Assembly: GCF_000376845.1 (NCBI RefSeq)
Contig: NZ_AQXY01000030.1
Location: 186,001-250,000, forward strand
Direction of reading: 5' to 3'
Source: Thioalkalivibrio sp. ALE14
GTDB taxonomy: Bacteria > Pseudomonadota > Gammaproteobacteria > Ectothiorhodospirales > Ectothiorhodospiraceae
DNA: 64,000 nucleotides
Both the position numbers and the translations under genes were made by a program. Positions 52,814-60,486 of the stretch are shown piece by piece. The stretch's first letter is position 1. Each line of letters opens with the position of its first letter. The notes below the pieces were generated by a model. That model was not told where the DNA came from, did not search any database, and was given only the letters and a program-made list of their open reading frames with translations.

Positions 52814-53035
52814 ATGACCATCCTCTACCTCCTGATCCCCCTGGCGATGCTGTTTGCCCTGGTGGTGGGGCTGGTGCTCTTCTGGGCTATCCGTTCGGGG
52901 CAGTACGACGATCTTCAGGGGCCGGCCCACCGCATCCTCATGGACGACGACGACCCGCGCATCCCCACCGGCTCGGGCGACGATCGGCCGGAGCAGGATG
53001 AAGCCCCGCGCGAGCGGGACAATCCCGAGCGCTGA
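52814..53035 (+). CDS. ccoS: cbb3 oxidase maturation protein CcoS
   Basis: The 73-aa protein has one N-terminal helix (ILYLLIPLAMLFALVVGLVL as core) and the CcoS signature FWAIRSGQYDDLQGPAHRIL. An acidic tail follows (MDDDDPRIP). It is needed for haem/Cu incorporation into CcoN. It comes 30 bp after ccoI. Confidence 0.94.
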   Translation: MTILYLLIPLAMLFALVVGLVLFWAIRSGQYDDLQGPAHRILMDDDDPRIPTGSGDDRPEQDEAPRERDNPER

Positions 53036-53112
53036 CGTCGGGCGAACTTGCGCCGCGCTGCGGCGCCGCTTACCCTTCGCTCATCTGGTTGGAACATTTC
53101 GAGGATTGCGAC

Positions 53113-53214
53113 ATGCGCGACTGGTTTACCTTTGACAACTTTCCGCTGACCTTCACGGCCGGCCTGATCATCTGGTCCTGGATCAGCTTCTTTTCGGTGA
53201 TCCTGTTCGGCTGA
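53113..53214 (+). CDS. 33-aa single-pass membrane peptide ending the cbb3 assembly cluster
   Basis: The micro-ORF runs from ATG 53113 to TGA 53212-53214, with GAGGA (53101-53105) seven bases upstream. The peptide begins MRDWFTFDNFPLTF, then forms one very hydrophobic, aromatic helix containing WSWISFFSVILF, and ends at Gly. It lies 77 bp after ccoS and 55 bp before a perfect terminator. Single-helix micro-subunits (CcoQ, and CcoM in Pseudomonas stutzeri) are known in cbb3 oxidases, so a structural or assembly role is plausible. I do not recognise this sequence itself. Confidence 0.66.
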   Translation: MRDWFTFDNFPLTFTAGLIIWSWISFFSVILFG

Positions 53215-53269
53215 TCGTAAGTGACAGCGGCCGGGTGGGCGGGGCAGGGCTCCGGCTGCTCCCGGCAAC

Positions 53270-53301
53270 AAAAAGGCCCCGGCTCGTGCCGGGGCCTTTT
53301 T
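53270..53301 (+). terminator. Strong terminator closing the cbb3 assembly cluster
   Basis: AAAAAGGCCCCGGC (53270-53283) pairs perfectly with GCCGGGGCCTTTTT (53288-53301) over TCGT. The A/T symmetry makes it bidirectional, so it also serves rpoH. Confidence 0.93.
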
Positions 53302-53334
53302 CGTTCGGGGTATCCCGCCGGGGGAACCGGACGA

Positions 53335-54201
53335 TCAGTCCTCGAAGGCGGCGCGGATGCGCTTGATCGCGTTGTTCTCGATCTGGCGGATGCGTTCGGC
53401 CGAGACGCCGTATTCCGCGGCCAGCTCGTGCAGCGTCGCCTTCTGGTCCGCCATGTAGCGGCGCATCAGGATGGTCCGGGCGCGCTCGTCGAGCTCGCCC
53501 AGGGTCTGGCTCAGGCGTTCCTGGTAGTGGCGGTCCCAGTCCTCGTCCTCGGTCACGTGCGCCGGGTCGTCGCTCAGGTCCTCCAGGCTCAGGCGCTCGG
53601 ACGGGGCCTGATAGCCCTGCTCGTCGTCGGCCTCCGGGCCCGGATCGAAGCTCGCGTCCTGGCTCGACAGGCGACGCTCCATCTCCCAGACGTCCTTCTC
53701 CGAGACGCCCAGGTCCTGCGCGACGGCGGAGACCTCGGCGTTCGACAGCCAGCCCAGGCGCTGCTTGGCGCTGCGCAGGTTGAAGAACAGCTTGCGCTGG
53801 GCCTTCGTGGTCGCGACCTTCACGATGCGCCAGTTGCGCAGGATGAATTCGTGGATCTCGGCGCGGATCCAGTGCACCGCGAAGGACACCAGGCGCACGC
53901 CCTGATTCGGGTCAAAGCGACGCACGGCCTTCATCAGGCCCACGTTGCCCTCCTGGATCAGGTCGCCCAGCGGCAGGCCATAGCCCTGATAGCCACGCGC
54001 GACGTGGATCACGAAGCGCAGGTTATGCAGGATCAGCTGGCGCGCGGCGTCCAGGTCCTGGCGCTCGTGCAGCGCCACGGCCAGTTCGCGTTCCTGTTCG
54101 ACGTCGAGTACCTCGATGCGGCCAACGGCCTGCATGTAGTGATCGAGGTCGCCCACCGGTACGGGCATGTCGACGCGCGGGGTGGTCAGGGCCTGGGTCA
54201 T
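53335..54201 (-). CDS. rpoH: RNA polymerase sigma-32 (heat-shock) factor
   Basis: The 288-aa sigma70-family factor has region 2 LILHNLRFVIHVARGYQGYGLPLGDLIQEGN split across about 62-92, then GLMKAVRRFDP. The RpoH box QRKLFFNLRSAKQRL is near 125-139, and region 4 ends in SAERIRQIENNAIKRIR. The start is set at 54201 because GGAGG lies 11 bases upstream; the in-frame ATG at 54225 would place that site inside the coding sequence. A near-perfect CIRCE element lies 33 bp upstream of the start. It is downstream of ftsYEX, the classic gammaproteobacterial arrangement. Confidence 0.96.
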   Translation of the reverse strand: MTQALTTPRVDMPVPVGDLDHYMQAVGRIEVLDVEQERELAVALHERQDLDAARQLILHNLRFVIHVARGYQGYGLPLGDLIQEGNVGLMKAVRRFDPNQGVRLVSFAVHWIRAEIHEFILRNWRIVKVATTKAQRKLFFNLRSAKQRLGWLSNAEVSAVAQDLGVSEKDVWEMERRLSSQDASFDPGPEADDEQGYQAPSERLSLEDLSDDPAHVTEDEDWDRHYQERLSQTLGELDERARTILMRRYMADQKATLHELAAEYGVSAERIRQIENNAIKRIRAAFED

Positions 54202-54234
54202 GCGTGGTGATACCTCCGGATTCATTACTCTAGG

Positions 54235-54261
54235 TTAGCAGTCTATTGATAGGAGTGCTAA
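54235..54261 (-). promoter_or_regulatory. CIRCE element (HrcA operator) in front of rpoH
   Basis: On the rpoH strand the sequence reads TTAGCACTC, nine bases (CTATCAATA), then GACTGCTAA. The CIRCE consensus is TTAGCACTC-N9-GAGTGCTAA, so 17 of 18 arm bases match. It lies in the 102-bp ftsX-rpoH gap. HrcA bound here would repress rpoH until heat or unfolding stress titrates GroEL away from HrcA. Confidence 0.85.
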
Positions 54262-54303
54262 ACCCTGTAAAAGTTCCGGCCGTTTTTGCCAACCCGTGCC
54301 TCT

Positions 54304-55233
54304 TTACGGCGCATCGCGCAGGGCATGGCCGCTGCCCAGGCGGGCCCCCAGCCAGCCGAGGAGGAGCCCGGCCAGCAGCAGGGTCAGGAGGTGGGCGCCC
54401 CCGGGTAGCGCCAGCCCGAATTCGAGGTCGAATGCGGCGGCCGCCTGTTCCAGGGGCGCCCGACTGAGCCCGATCCCGATCAGGAGCAGGATGCCGGCGA
54501 AGATCCCCCCGCCCAGGCCGGTGATCAGGCCGCCATAAAGCGACGGGCGGCGCAGAAAGCCGTGGGTCGCACCGCTGATCCGCGAGATGGCGATCTCCTC
54601 GCGTCGCTCGCGCAGTTCCGAGGCGGTTGCCAGGGCCAGGATCAGCAGTGCGCCCAGGCCCAGCAGCCCGCCGACCACCGCCAGAATGCGCAGCCCCAGC
54701 TGATGCAGGCTGTTCAGTTGGCGCACCCATTCATCGTCGCTGACAACGGTTGCTCCGGGCGCACTGGCCGCGAGCGCCTCGCGCAGCGCCGCCACCGTCT
54801 CCGGGTCGGCCGTGGCGGGCACTACGTCCACCACGTCCGGCAGCGGGTTGTCGTCCAGCCAGTCCAGCAGGCCCGGGTCACGGAGGCCGTCGCGGTAGGT
54901 GGCCAGGGCCTCGTCGGCATCGATCCAGGTCCAGCGCTCTACCCGCGCATCGGTCTCCAGATGGCGTTCGAGATCCGCGACCGCGCCCGCCTCGACCTCG
55001 TCGAGGTAGAGGGCGATGCGCGGGTCGTGGTCGACATGCGCGGACAACGCCCGGGCATTGTCCAGCAGGACCCACAGGTAGGCCGGGAGGGCGAGGATGA
55101 AGCCCAGCACGGCGATACTGATCAGGCTCAGGACCGGGGCCTGCAGGCGGCGCTGGAGGCTGCGCCGGGCGGCATCCCGGTGGGCCTCCAGCCAGGCCGG
55201 GACGACATCCTGCAGGCGGCGCGCCGACTTCAT
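54304..55233 (-). CDS. ftsX: Cell-division protein FtsX
   Basis: The 309-aa permease-like protein has four helices. The first is near 38-58, then a periplasmic PLD domain of about 110 residues with DPRIALYLDEVEAGAVADLE, then three helices from about 185 and LRERREEIAISRISGAT at the coupling loop. With FtsE it links the Z-ring to septal murein hydrolase control. It overlaps ftsE by four bases. Confidence 0.95.
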   Translation of the reverse strand: MKSARRLQDVVPAWLEAHRDAARRSLQRRLQAPVLSLISIAVLGFILALPAYLWVLLDNARALSAHVDHDPRIALYLDEVEAGAVADLERHLETDARVERWTWIDADEALATYRDGLRDPGLLDWLDDNPLPDVVDVVPATADPETVAALREALAASAPGATVVSDDEWVRQLNSLHQLGLRILAVVGGLLGLGALLILALATASELRERREEIAISRISGATHGFLRRPSLYGGLITGLGGGIFAGILLLIGIGLSRAPLEQAAAAFDLEFGLALPGGAHLLTLLLAGLLLGWLGARLGSGHALRDAP

Positions 55234-55907
55234 GCCGAAGGCGCCCCGGCCGCCCGCGCCTCAATGCGCCCGTCCTCCAGGTGCAGAATGGGCTTGCCCA
55301 TCCGCTCGACCAGTCCGAGGTCGTGGCTGGCGATCAGTGCGGTCATGCCGACCCGGTTGAAGTCGTCGAACAGCTGCAGGATCTCGCGCGACAGCGCCGG
55401 GTCGAGGTTGCCGGTGGGCTCGTCCGCCAGCAGCAGGACCGGGCGGTGGACGATCGCGCGGGCAATCCCGACGCGCTGCTGCTCGCCCGCGGACAGCGTG
55501 CGCGGGTTCACGGTCTCCTTGTGCAGCAGGCCGACCTTGTCCAGCGCGGCGCGTACGCGCTTGCGCATCTCCGGGCGGCGGTAGGCGAGGATCTCCAGGG
55601 GCAGGGCGACGTTGTCGAACACCGGGCGGTCGAACAGCAGGCGGTGGTCCTGGAACACCAGGCCAATGCTGCGACGAAAGCCGGGGATGGCGCGGTTGGA
55701 GAGCCGATCGAGATCGTGGCCGTTCACGCGGATGCGGCCGCGGGTGGGACGTTCCAGCCCGGCGATCAGGCGCAGCAGGGTGCTCTTGCCGGCCCCCGAG
55801 GGACCGGTGATGAAGGCCATCGCTCCGGGGTCCACGCGCAGGCTCACGTTGCTGAGCGCCTCTGCCGCGCTGCCGAACCGCTTGGTGACGCGTTGCAGGT
55901 GGATCAT
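55230..55907 (-). CDS. ftsE: Cell-division ATP-binding protein FtsE
   Basis: The 225-aa ABC ATPase has Walker A GPSGAGKST near 36-44, signature LSAGEQQRVGIARA, Walker B VLLLADEPTGNLD and H-loop ASHD. MIHLQRVTKRF and the Q-loop VFQDHRLLFDRPV are FtsE-like. It is the partner of FtsX. Confidence 0.97.
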   Translation of the reverse strand: MIHLQRVTKRFGSAAEALSNVSLRVDPGAMAFITGPSGAGKSTLLRLIAGLERPTRGRIRVNGHDLDRLSNRAIPGFRRSIGLVFQDHRLLFDRPVFDNVALPLEILAYRRPEMRKRVRAALDKVGLLHKETVNPRTLSAGEQQRVGIARAIVHRPVLLLADEPTGNLDPALSREILQLFDDFNRVGMTALIASHDLGLVERMGKPILHLEDGRIEARAAGAPSA

Positions 55908-55917
55908 TCGGGATGCG

Positions 55918-56925
55918 TCAGTCGCTGTCGCGGCCGAGCAGGGCGCGCACGAAGGCGCGGGCGTCGAAGGCCTGCAGGTCTTCGGCCTTTTCCCCGACCC
56001 CGATGAAGCGCACCGGCACCCCCAGCTGTTCGGCCAGCGCGAACAGCACCCCGCCCTTGGCGGTGCCGTCCAGCTTGGTCACCACGATCCCGGTTAGGCC
56101 CAGAGCCTCGTGGAACTGGCGCGCCTGGTTCAGGGCGTTCTGCCCGGTGCCGCCATCCACCACCAGCAGGACCTCGTCCGGGGCCTGCTCGTCCAGCCGG
56201 CCCATCACGCGCTTTACCTTGCGCACCTCGTCCATCAGGTTGGTCTGGGTGTGCAGGCGCCCGGCAGTGTCGGCGATCATCACGTCGATCCCGCGCGCCT
56301 TTGCCGCCTGCAGGCCGTCGTAGACGACCGACGCGGAATCGGCCCCGGTGCCCTGGGCGATCACCGGGGCGCCGTTGCGCTCGCCCCAGGTCTGCAGCTG
56401 TTCCACGGCCGCGGCGCGGAAGGTGTCGCCGGCGGCCAGCAGGACCGAGCGCCCGTCCGCCTGCAGGTGATGGGCCAGCTTGCCGATGGTGGTGGTCTTG
56501 CCGGCGCCGTTGATGCCGACCACGAGGATGGAGAACGGGCGCTCGGACTCCGGGATCTCCAGCGGGCGCGAGACCGGTTCGAGGATTTCGGTCATGGCCG
56601 CCTCCAGGGCATCCATCAGGGCCTCGGCGTCGCTCAGCTGTCCGCGTTTTACCTCGCGGGTGATACGATCCATGATCCGCTGGGTCGCATCGAGGCCCAC
56701 GTCCGCGAGGAGCAGGCGTTCCTCCAGCTCCTCGAACAGCTCGTCGTCGATCTTGCGCCGGAACAGCGACCCCAGGTCGCCACCCAGGGCCTGCCCGGTC
56801 TTGGACAGGCCCTGGCGCAGGCGCTGGAACCAGCCCCCGCGGGCGGGCTTCTCCGGCTCCTGGCCGGTGGACTCCGGGGCGGGGCCGGCAGGCTCTTCGG
56901 ACTTCTTCTTGCGGAAACCGAACAT
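55918..56925 (-). CDS. ftsY: Signal recognition particle receptor FtsY
   Basis: The 335-aa SRP-receptor GTPase has a short acidic/basic A domain (to about 45), N-domain helices, and then GTPase motifs: GINGAGKTTTIGKL near 129-142, DTFRAAA, DTAGRLHTQ, TKLDGTAKGG and GVGEKAEDL. The A domain is much shorter than in E. coli. ATG 56925 (MFGFRKKK) is used; an in-frame TTG five codons upstream is less likely. It is first gene of ftsY-ftsE-ftsX. Confidence 0.96.
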   Translation of the reverse strand: MFGFRKKKSEEPAGPAPESTGQEPEKPARGGWFQRLRQGLSKTGQALGGDLGSLFRRKIDDELFEELEERLLLADVGLDATQRIMDRITREVKRGQLSDAEALMDALEAAMTEILEPVSRPLEIPESERPFSILVVGINGAGKTTTIGKLAHHLQADGRSVLLAAGDTFRAAAVEQLQTWGERNGAPVIAQGTGADSASVVYDGLQAAKARGIDVMIADTAGRLHTQTNLMDEVRKVKRVMGRLDEQAPDEVLLVVDGGTGQNALNQARQFHEALGLTGIVVTKLDGTAKGGVLFALAEQLGVPVRFIGVGEKAEDLQAFDARAFVRALLGRDSD

Positions 56926-56980
56926 GCTCGATGTGGTCAAGTAGAGAGTTCGCCAATGCTAGCACGAGGATTCATGAATC

Positions 56981-58390
56981 ATGCGCGGTAAAAACCTGGT
57001 AGCAGTGCTCGTCACGGCGCTTGCGTTCGCCTGGCCCGTTGCGGTCCCGGCGGCGCCGGAGATCGAATCGGACGTGGTCGAGGCGACGCTCGACAATGGC
57101 CTGACGGTGCTGGTGCTGGAGGACCGGCGCGCCCCCGTGGTGGCCAACATGGTCTGGTACCGGGTGGGTTCGGCCGACGAGCACAGCGGCGTCACCGGCA
57201 TCTCGCACATGCTGGAGCACATGATGTTCCGCGGCTCCGAGCAGTACGAGCCCGGCGAATTCTCGCGCATCGTCTCGCGCCTGGGCGGGCGCGAGAACGC
57301 CTTTACCGGTCGTGACTACACCGGCTACTTCCAGGTCATCGGCCGTGATCACTGGGAGACGGTGATGGCGATGGAGGCGGAACGCATGCAGCACCTCAGG
57401 TTGCAGGAAGACGAGTTCCGCCCGGAGCTGAACGTGGTCAAGGAGGAGCGCCGCCTGCGGGTCGAGGATCAGCCGAACTCCCTGCTGCGCGAGCACGTGA
57501 TGGCCACGGCCTTCTTCAACCACCCCTATGGCAACCCGGTGATCGGCTGGATGAGCGACATCGAGGCCTACACCCTGGAGGACAACCAGGCGTGGTACGA
57601 CCGCTACTACCACCCCAATAATGCGGTCGTGGTGGTGGTGGGCGATGTCGATGCCGAGCGGGTGATCGACGCGGCCCGCGAGCACTTCGGCGACATCCCC
57701 GCCGGAGAACTAGCAGACGCCAAGCCGCGAGCCGAGACCCCGCAGAAGGGCGAGCGCCGCATTACCGTGGAGGCGCCGGCGGAACTGCCCTACCTGATGA
57801 TGGGCTGGAAGGCGCCGGTGCTGAACAGCGTGGCCGATCCGGTGGATGCCTATGCCCTGATGGTGGCCGCCGGGATTCTCGATTCCGGCGAGGCCTCGCG
57901 CTTCGCCCGAGAGATCGTGCGCGGCGAGGAGCTGGCCGGCGCGACGTCGGCTCGCTACAGCCCGTTCAGCCGCCTGGACGACCTGTTCCTGATCGCGGCC
58001 GTGCCCACGGCGGATACCGACGTGGGCACGCTGGAGGCAGCGCTGCTGGAGCAGGTGGAGCGCCTGAAGGACGAGCCGGTCAGCGACCGCGAGCTGGAGC
58101 GGGTGCAGGCACGGGTGATCGCCTCCGAGGTGTACCAGCGCGATTCGGTGCGCTCGCAGGCCTTCCAGCTGGGCATGCTGCAGACCATCGGGGTCGGCTG
58201 GCAGGAAGGCGAGCGTTTCGTAGAGCGCGTGCGGGCGGTCACCGCCGAGGACGTGCAGCGCGTGGTCCGCGAATACCTGGTGCCGCAGCGGCGCACGGTC
58301 GGCATCCTCGATCCCCAGCCCCTGGATAGCGAAGCCCCGCCCGATCCGGGCGCGGTTCAACCCTATGGCGACACCGCGGGGGGCGTGTGA
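56981..58390 (+). CDS. Periplasmic M16 zinc metallopeptidase (catalytic partner)
   Basis: The 469-aa protein has a signal peptide (about 1-25). The inverted zinc motif HMLEH is at 76-80, and the third ligand is Glu in VVKEERRLR near 155. The C-terminal M16 domain binds substrate. It is coupled to a second, non-catalytic M16 gene, as usual for the bacterial two-subunit form. It probably degrades peptides in the periplasm. The divergent start region with ftsY is only 55 bp. Confidence 0.93.
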   Translation: MRGKNLVAVLVTALAFAWPVAVPAAPEIESDVVEATLDNGLTVLVLEDRRAPVVANMVWYRVGSADEHSGVTGISHMLEHMMFRGSEQYEPGEFSRIVSRLGGRENAFTGRDYTGYFQVIGRDHWETVMAMEAERMQHLRLQEDEFRPELNVVKEERRLRVEDQPNSLLREHVMATAFFNHPYGNPVIGWMSDIEAYTLEDNQAWYDRYYHPNNAVVVVVGDVDAERVIDAAREHFGDIPAGELADAKPRAETPQKGERRITVEAPAELPYLMMGWKAPVLNSVADPVDAYALMVAAGILDSGEASRFAREIVRGEELAGATSARYSPFSRLDDLFLIAAVPTADTDVGTLEAALLEQVERLKDEPVSDRELERVQARVIASEVYQRDSVRSQAFQLGMLQTIGVGWQEGERFVERVRAVTAEDVQRVVREYLVPQRRTVGILDPQPLDSEAPPDPGAVQPYGDTAGGV

Positions 58391-58404
58391 TGACGGGAGG
58401 CAAA

Positions 58405-59709
58405 ATGATGCGTGCGGGATGGTTGACGGCCCTGGTGTGGCTGCTGGCGCTGGCGCTGCCGGCCCAGGCGGTCGAGATCGAGGAATGGGAGACCGACGAG
58501 GGCCTGCGGGTGCTGTACGTGGCGGCGCCGGACCTGCCGATGTTCGATCTGCGTCTCACGTTTGATGGCGGTGCCTCGCGCGACGGCGACCAGGGTGGCC
58601 TGGCCTCGCTGACCAGCAGCGCCCTGCGCCACGGCACGGCGGAGATGGATTCGGACCAACTCGCCGAGCGCTTCGAGTCGGTGGGGGCCCAGTTCAGCAC
58701 CAACTCGTTGCGCGACATGGCGATCGTGAGCCTGCGCAGCCTGACCGAACCGGACTGGATGGACGCGGCGCTGGAGACCCTGACCACGGTCCTGGGAGCG
58801 CCCGCCTTCCCGGAGGCCGACTTCGACCGGGCCCGGCGCCAGGCCCTGCAGGGCCTGCAGCGCGAGCGCCAGGACCCGGGCAGCGTCGCCACCCGGCGCT
58901 TCTACGAGCTGATGTATGGCGATCACCCCTACGGCAACTGGCCAGGGGGCGAGCGGGAGACCCTGGAGGCCCTGGAACCCGCGAATGCCCGTGCGTTCTA
59001 CGAGCGCTTCTACACCACCGGCAACGGTGCCCTGGCGATCACGGGCGGGCTGAGCCGCGAGGAGGCCGAGGCGGTTGCCGCGCGCATCTCCGCGGCCCTG
59101 CCACAGGGTCCGGCGGCGGAGCCGCTGCCCGCGGTCGAGCTGCCCGGGGAGCTGGTGGAGGAGCGCGTCGACTTTCCCTCCGAGCAGGCGCATATCCATA
59201 TGGGGGCCCCGACCCTGCGGCGCGGCGACGCGGATCATTACGCCCTGACGCTTGCCAATCACGCCTTCGGGGGCGGCGGCTTTACCTCGCGGCTGTTCCA
59301 GGAGATCCGCAGTGCGCGCGGCCTGGCCTATTCGGTGAGCAGCCGCCTGCAGCCGATGGCGGTCGAGGGTCCGTTCCGGATCGGGATGCAGACCGCGGTG
59401 GATCAGGCGGACGACGCGGTCGCCGCGCTGCGCGAGGAGCTGGCGCGCTGGCACGCCGAGGGGATCGATGCCGACGAGCTCGAGGCCTCGCGCGAGAACG
59501 TGGTCAACAGCTTCCCGCTGTCGCTGGCCTCGAACAGCGATATCGTCGGGCTGCTGAGCATGATCGCCTTCTACGATCTGTCGCTGGACTATCTGGAACG
59601 CTATATCGAGCGCATGGAGGCGGTGGAGCTGGATGACCTGAATGCCCGGCTGCGCGAGCGCATCAACCCGGATGCGATGGTCACGGTGATCGTGGGTGGG
59701 CAGGAGTAG
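58405..59709 (+). CDS. Periplasmic M16 peptidase-like protein lacking the zinc motif (partner)
   Basis: The 434-aa protein has a signal peptide ending LPAQA and two M16 domains. The HxxEH position reads LASLTSSALRHG, so zinc ligands are absent. The C-terminal IRSARGLAYSVSSRL motif, with Arg/Tyr pair for substrate, is intact. This is the standard inactive partner of the preceding protease. GGGAGG at 58395-58400 favours ATG 58405 or 58408 over the GTG at 58387. Confidence 0.9.
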   Translation: MMRAGWLTALVWLLALALPAQAVEIEEWETDEGLRVLYVAAPDLPMFDLRLTFDGGASRDGDQGGLASLTSSALRHGTAEMDSDQLAERFESVGAQFSTNSLRDMAIVSLRSLTEPDWMDAALETLTTVLGAPAFPEADFDRARRQALQGLQRERQDPGSVATRRFYELMYGDHPYGNWPGGERETLEALEPANARAFYERFYTTGNGALAITGGLSREEAEAVAARISAALPQGPAAEPLPAVELPGELVEERVDFPSEQAHIHMGAPTLRRGDADHYALTLANHAFGGGGFTSRLFQEIRSARGLAYSVSSRLQPMAVEGPFRIGMQTAVDQADDAVAALREELARWHAEGIDADELEASRENVVNSFPLSLASNSDIVGLLSMIAFYDLSLDYLERYIERMEAVELDDLNARLRERINPDAMVTVIVGGQE

Positions 59710-60307
59710 GCGCGCCCCCGCCGGGCGTCCGGCGCGCATCCGCATCATCGGCGGGGCCTGGCGGCGGCGCTGGCTGCCGGTCCCCGCGGTGGGCGGGCTG
59801 CGACCGACCGCGGATGCCCTGCGCGAGACGCTGTTCAACTGGTTGCAACCCCGCTTGCCGGGGGCGCGGGTGCTGGACCTGTTCGCCGGCACCGGGGCCC
59901 TGGGGCTGGAGGCGGCCTCGCGCGGGGCCGGCGCGGTGCTGCTGGTCGAGCGCGATGCGCGCGCCGCGGCGCAGCTCCAGGCCAACTGCGAGACCCTGGG
60001 CGCCGGGCAGGTCAGCGTGCGCCGGGATGACGCTCGACGCTTTCTGGCCGGCCCGCCTCCCGAGGACCTTGCCTACGATCTCGTGCTGGTGGATCCACCG
60101 TTCGGGCAGGGGTATGTGCCGCCAGTGCTGGAGGCCCTTCTCGCGCAGGGATGGCTGCACGCCGACAGTCGAGTCTATGTGGAGATCGAGTCCGAGGCGG
60201 ATCTCGCCTTCCTCGCGGCGGGGGGGTGGCAGATCGAGCGCGAGCGCCAGGGCGGGCAGGCTCGGGCGTTGTTGTTGCACCGCGGGCCAGAGGCCACCGG
60301 GGCGTGA
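59696..60307 (+). CDS. rsmD: 16S rRNA (guanine-966-N2)-methyltransferase RsmD
   Basis: The 203-aa methyltransferase opens with a basic leader and RIIGGAWRRRWLPV. LRPTADALRETLFNWL is the family signature, the SAM motif is VLDLFAGTGALGLEAASRGA and the catalytic motif DPPFG. GTG 59696 overlaps the M16 stop by 14 bases. Its usual downstream neighbour coaD is absent. Confidence 0.94.
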   Translation: MGRSRRAPAGRPARIRIIGGAWRRRWLPVPAVGGLRPTADALRETLFNWLQPRLPGARVLDLFAGTGALGLEAASRGAGAVLLVERDARAAAQLQANCETLGAGQVSVRRDDARRFLAGPPPEDLAYDLVLVDPPFGQGYVPPVLEALLAQGWLHADSRVYVEIESEADLAFLAAGGWQIERERQGGQARALLLHRGPEATGA

Positions 60308-60486
60308 ATTCGCCTCGGCCATGAACCGTGTCTCGCTTTTGCAGTCAGATTGGTCTTTCGTTACGGTGGTTTTGTCCCACCTGTCGCGGCAACGCCTATC
60401 GGGCGTGATCCCGTGCGGCCTCCGGAGCCCTTCCGGAGACGTGCCGCCCGGGCTGCGCTCGCCACAAGAACACAAGGGGAAACCGA

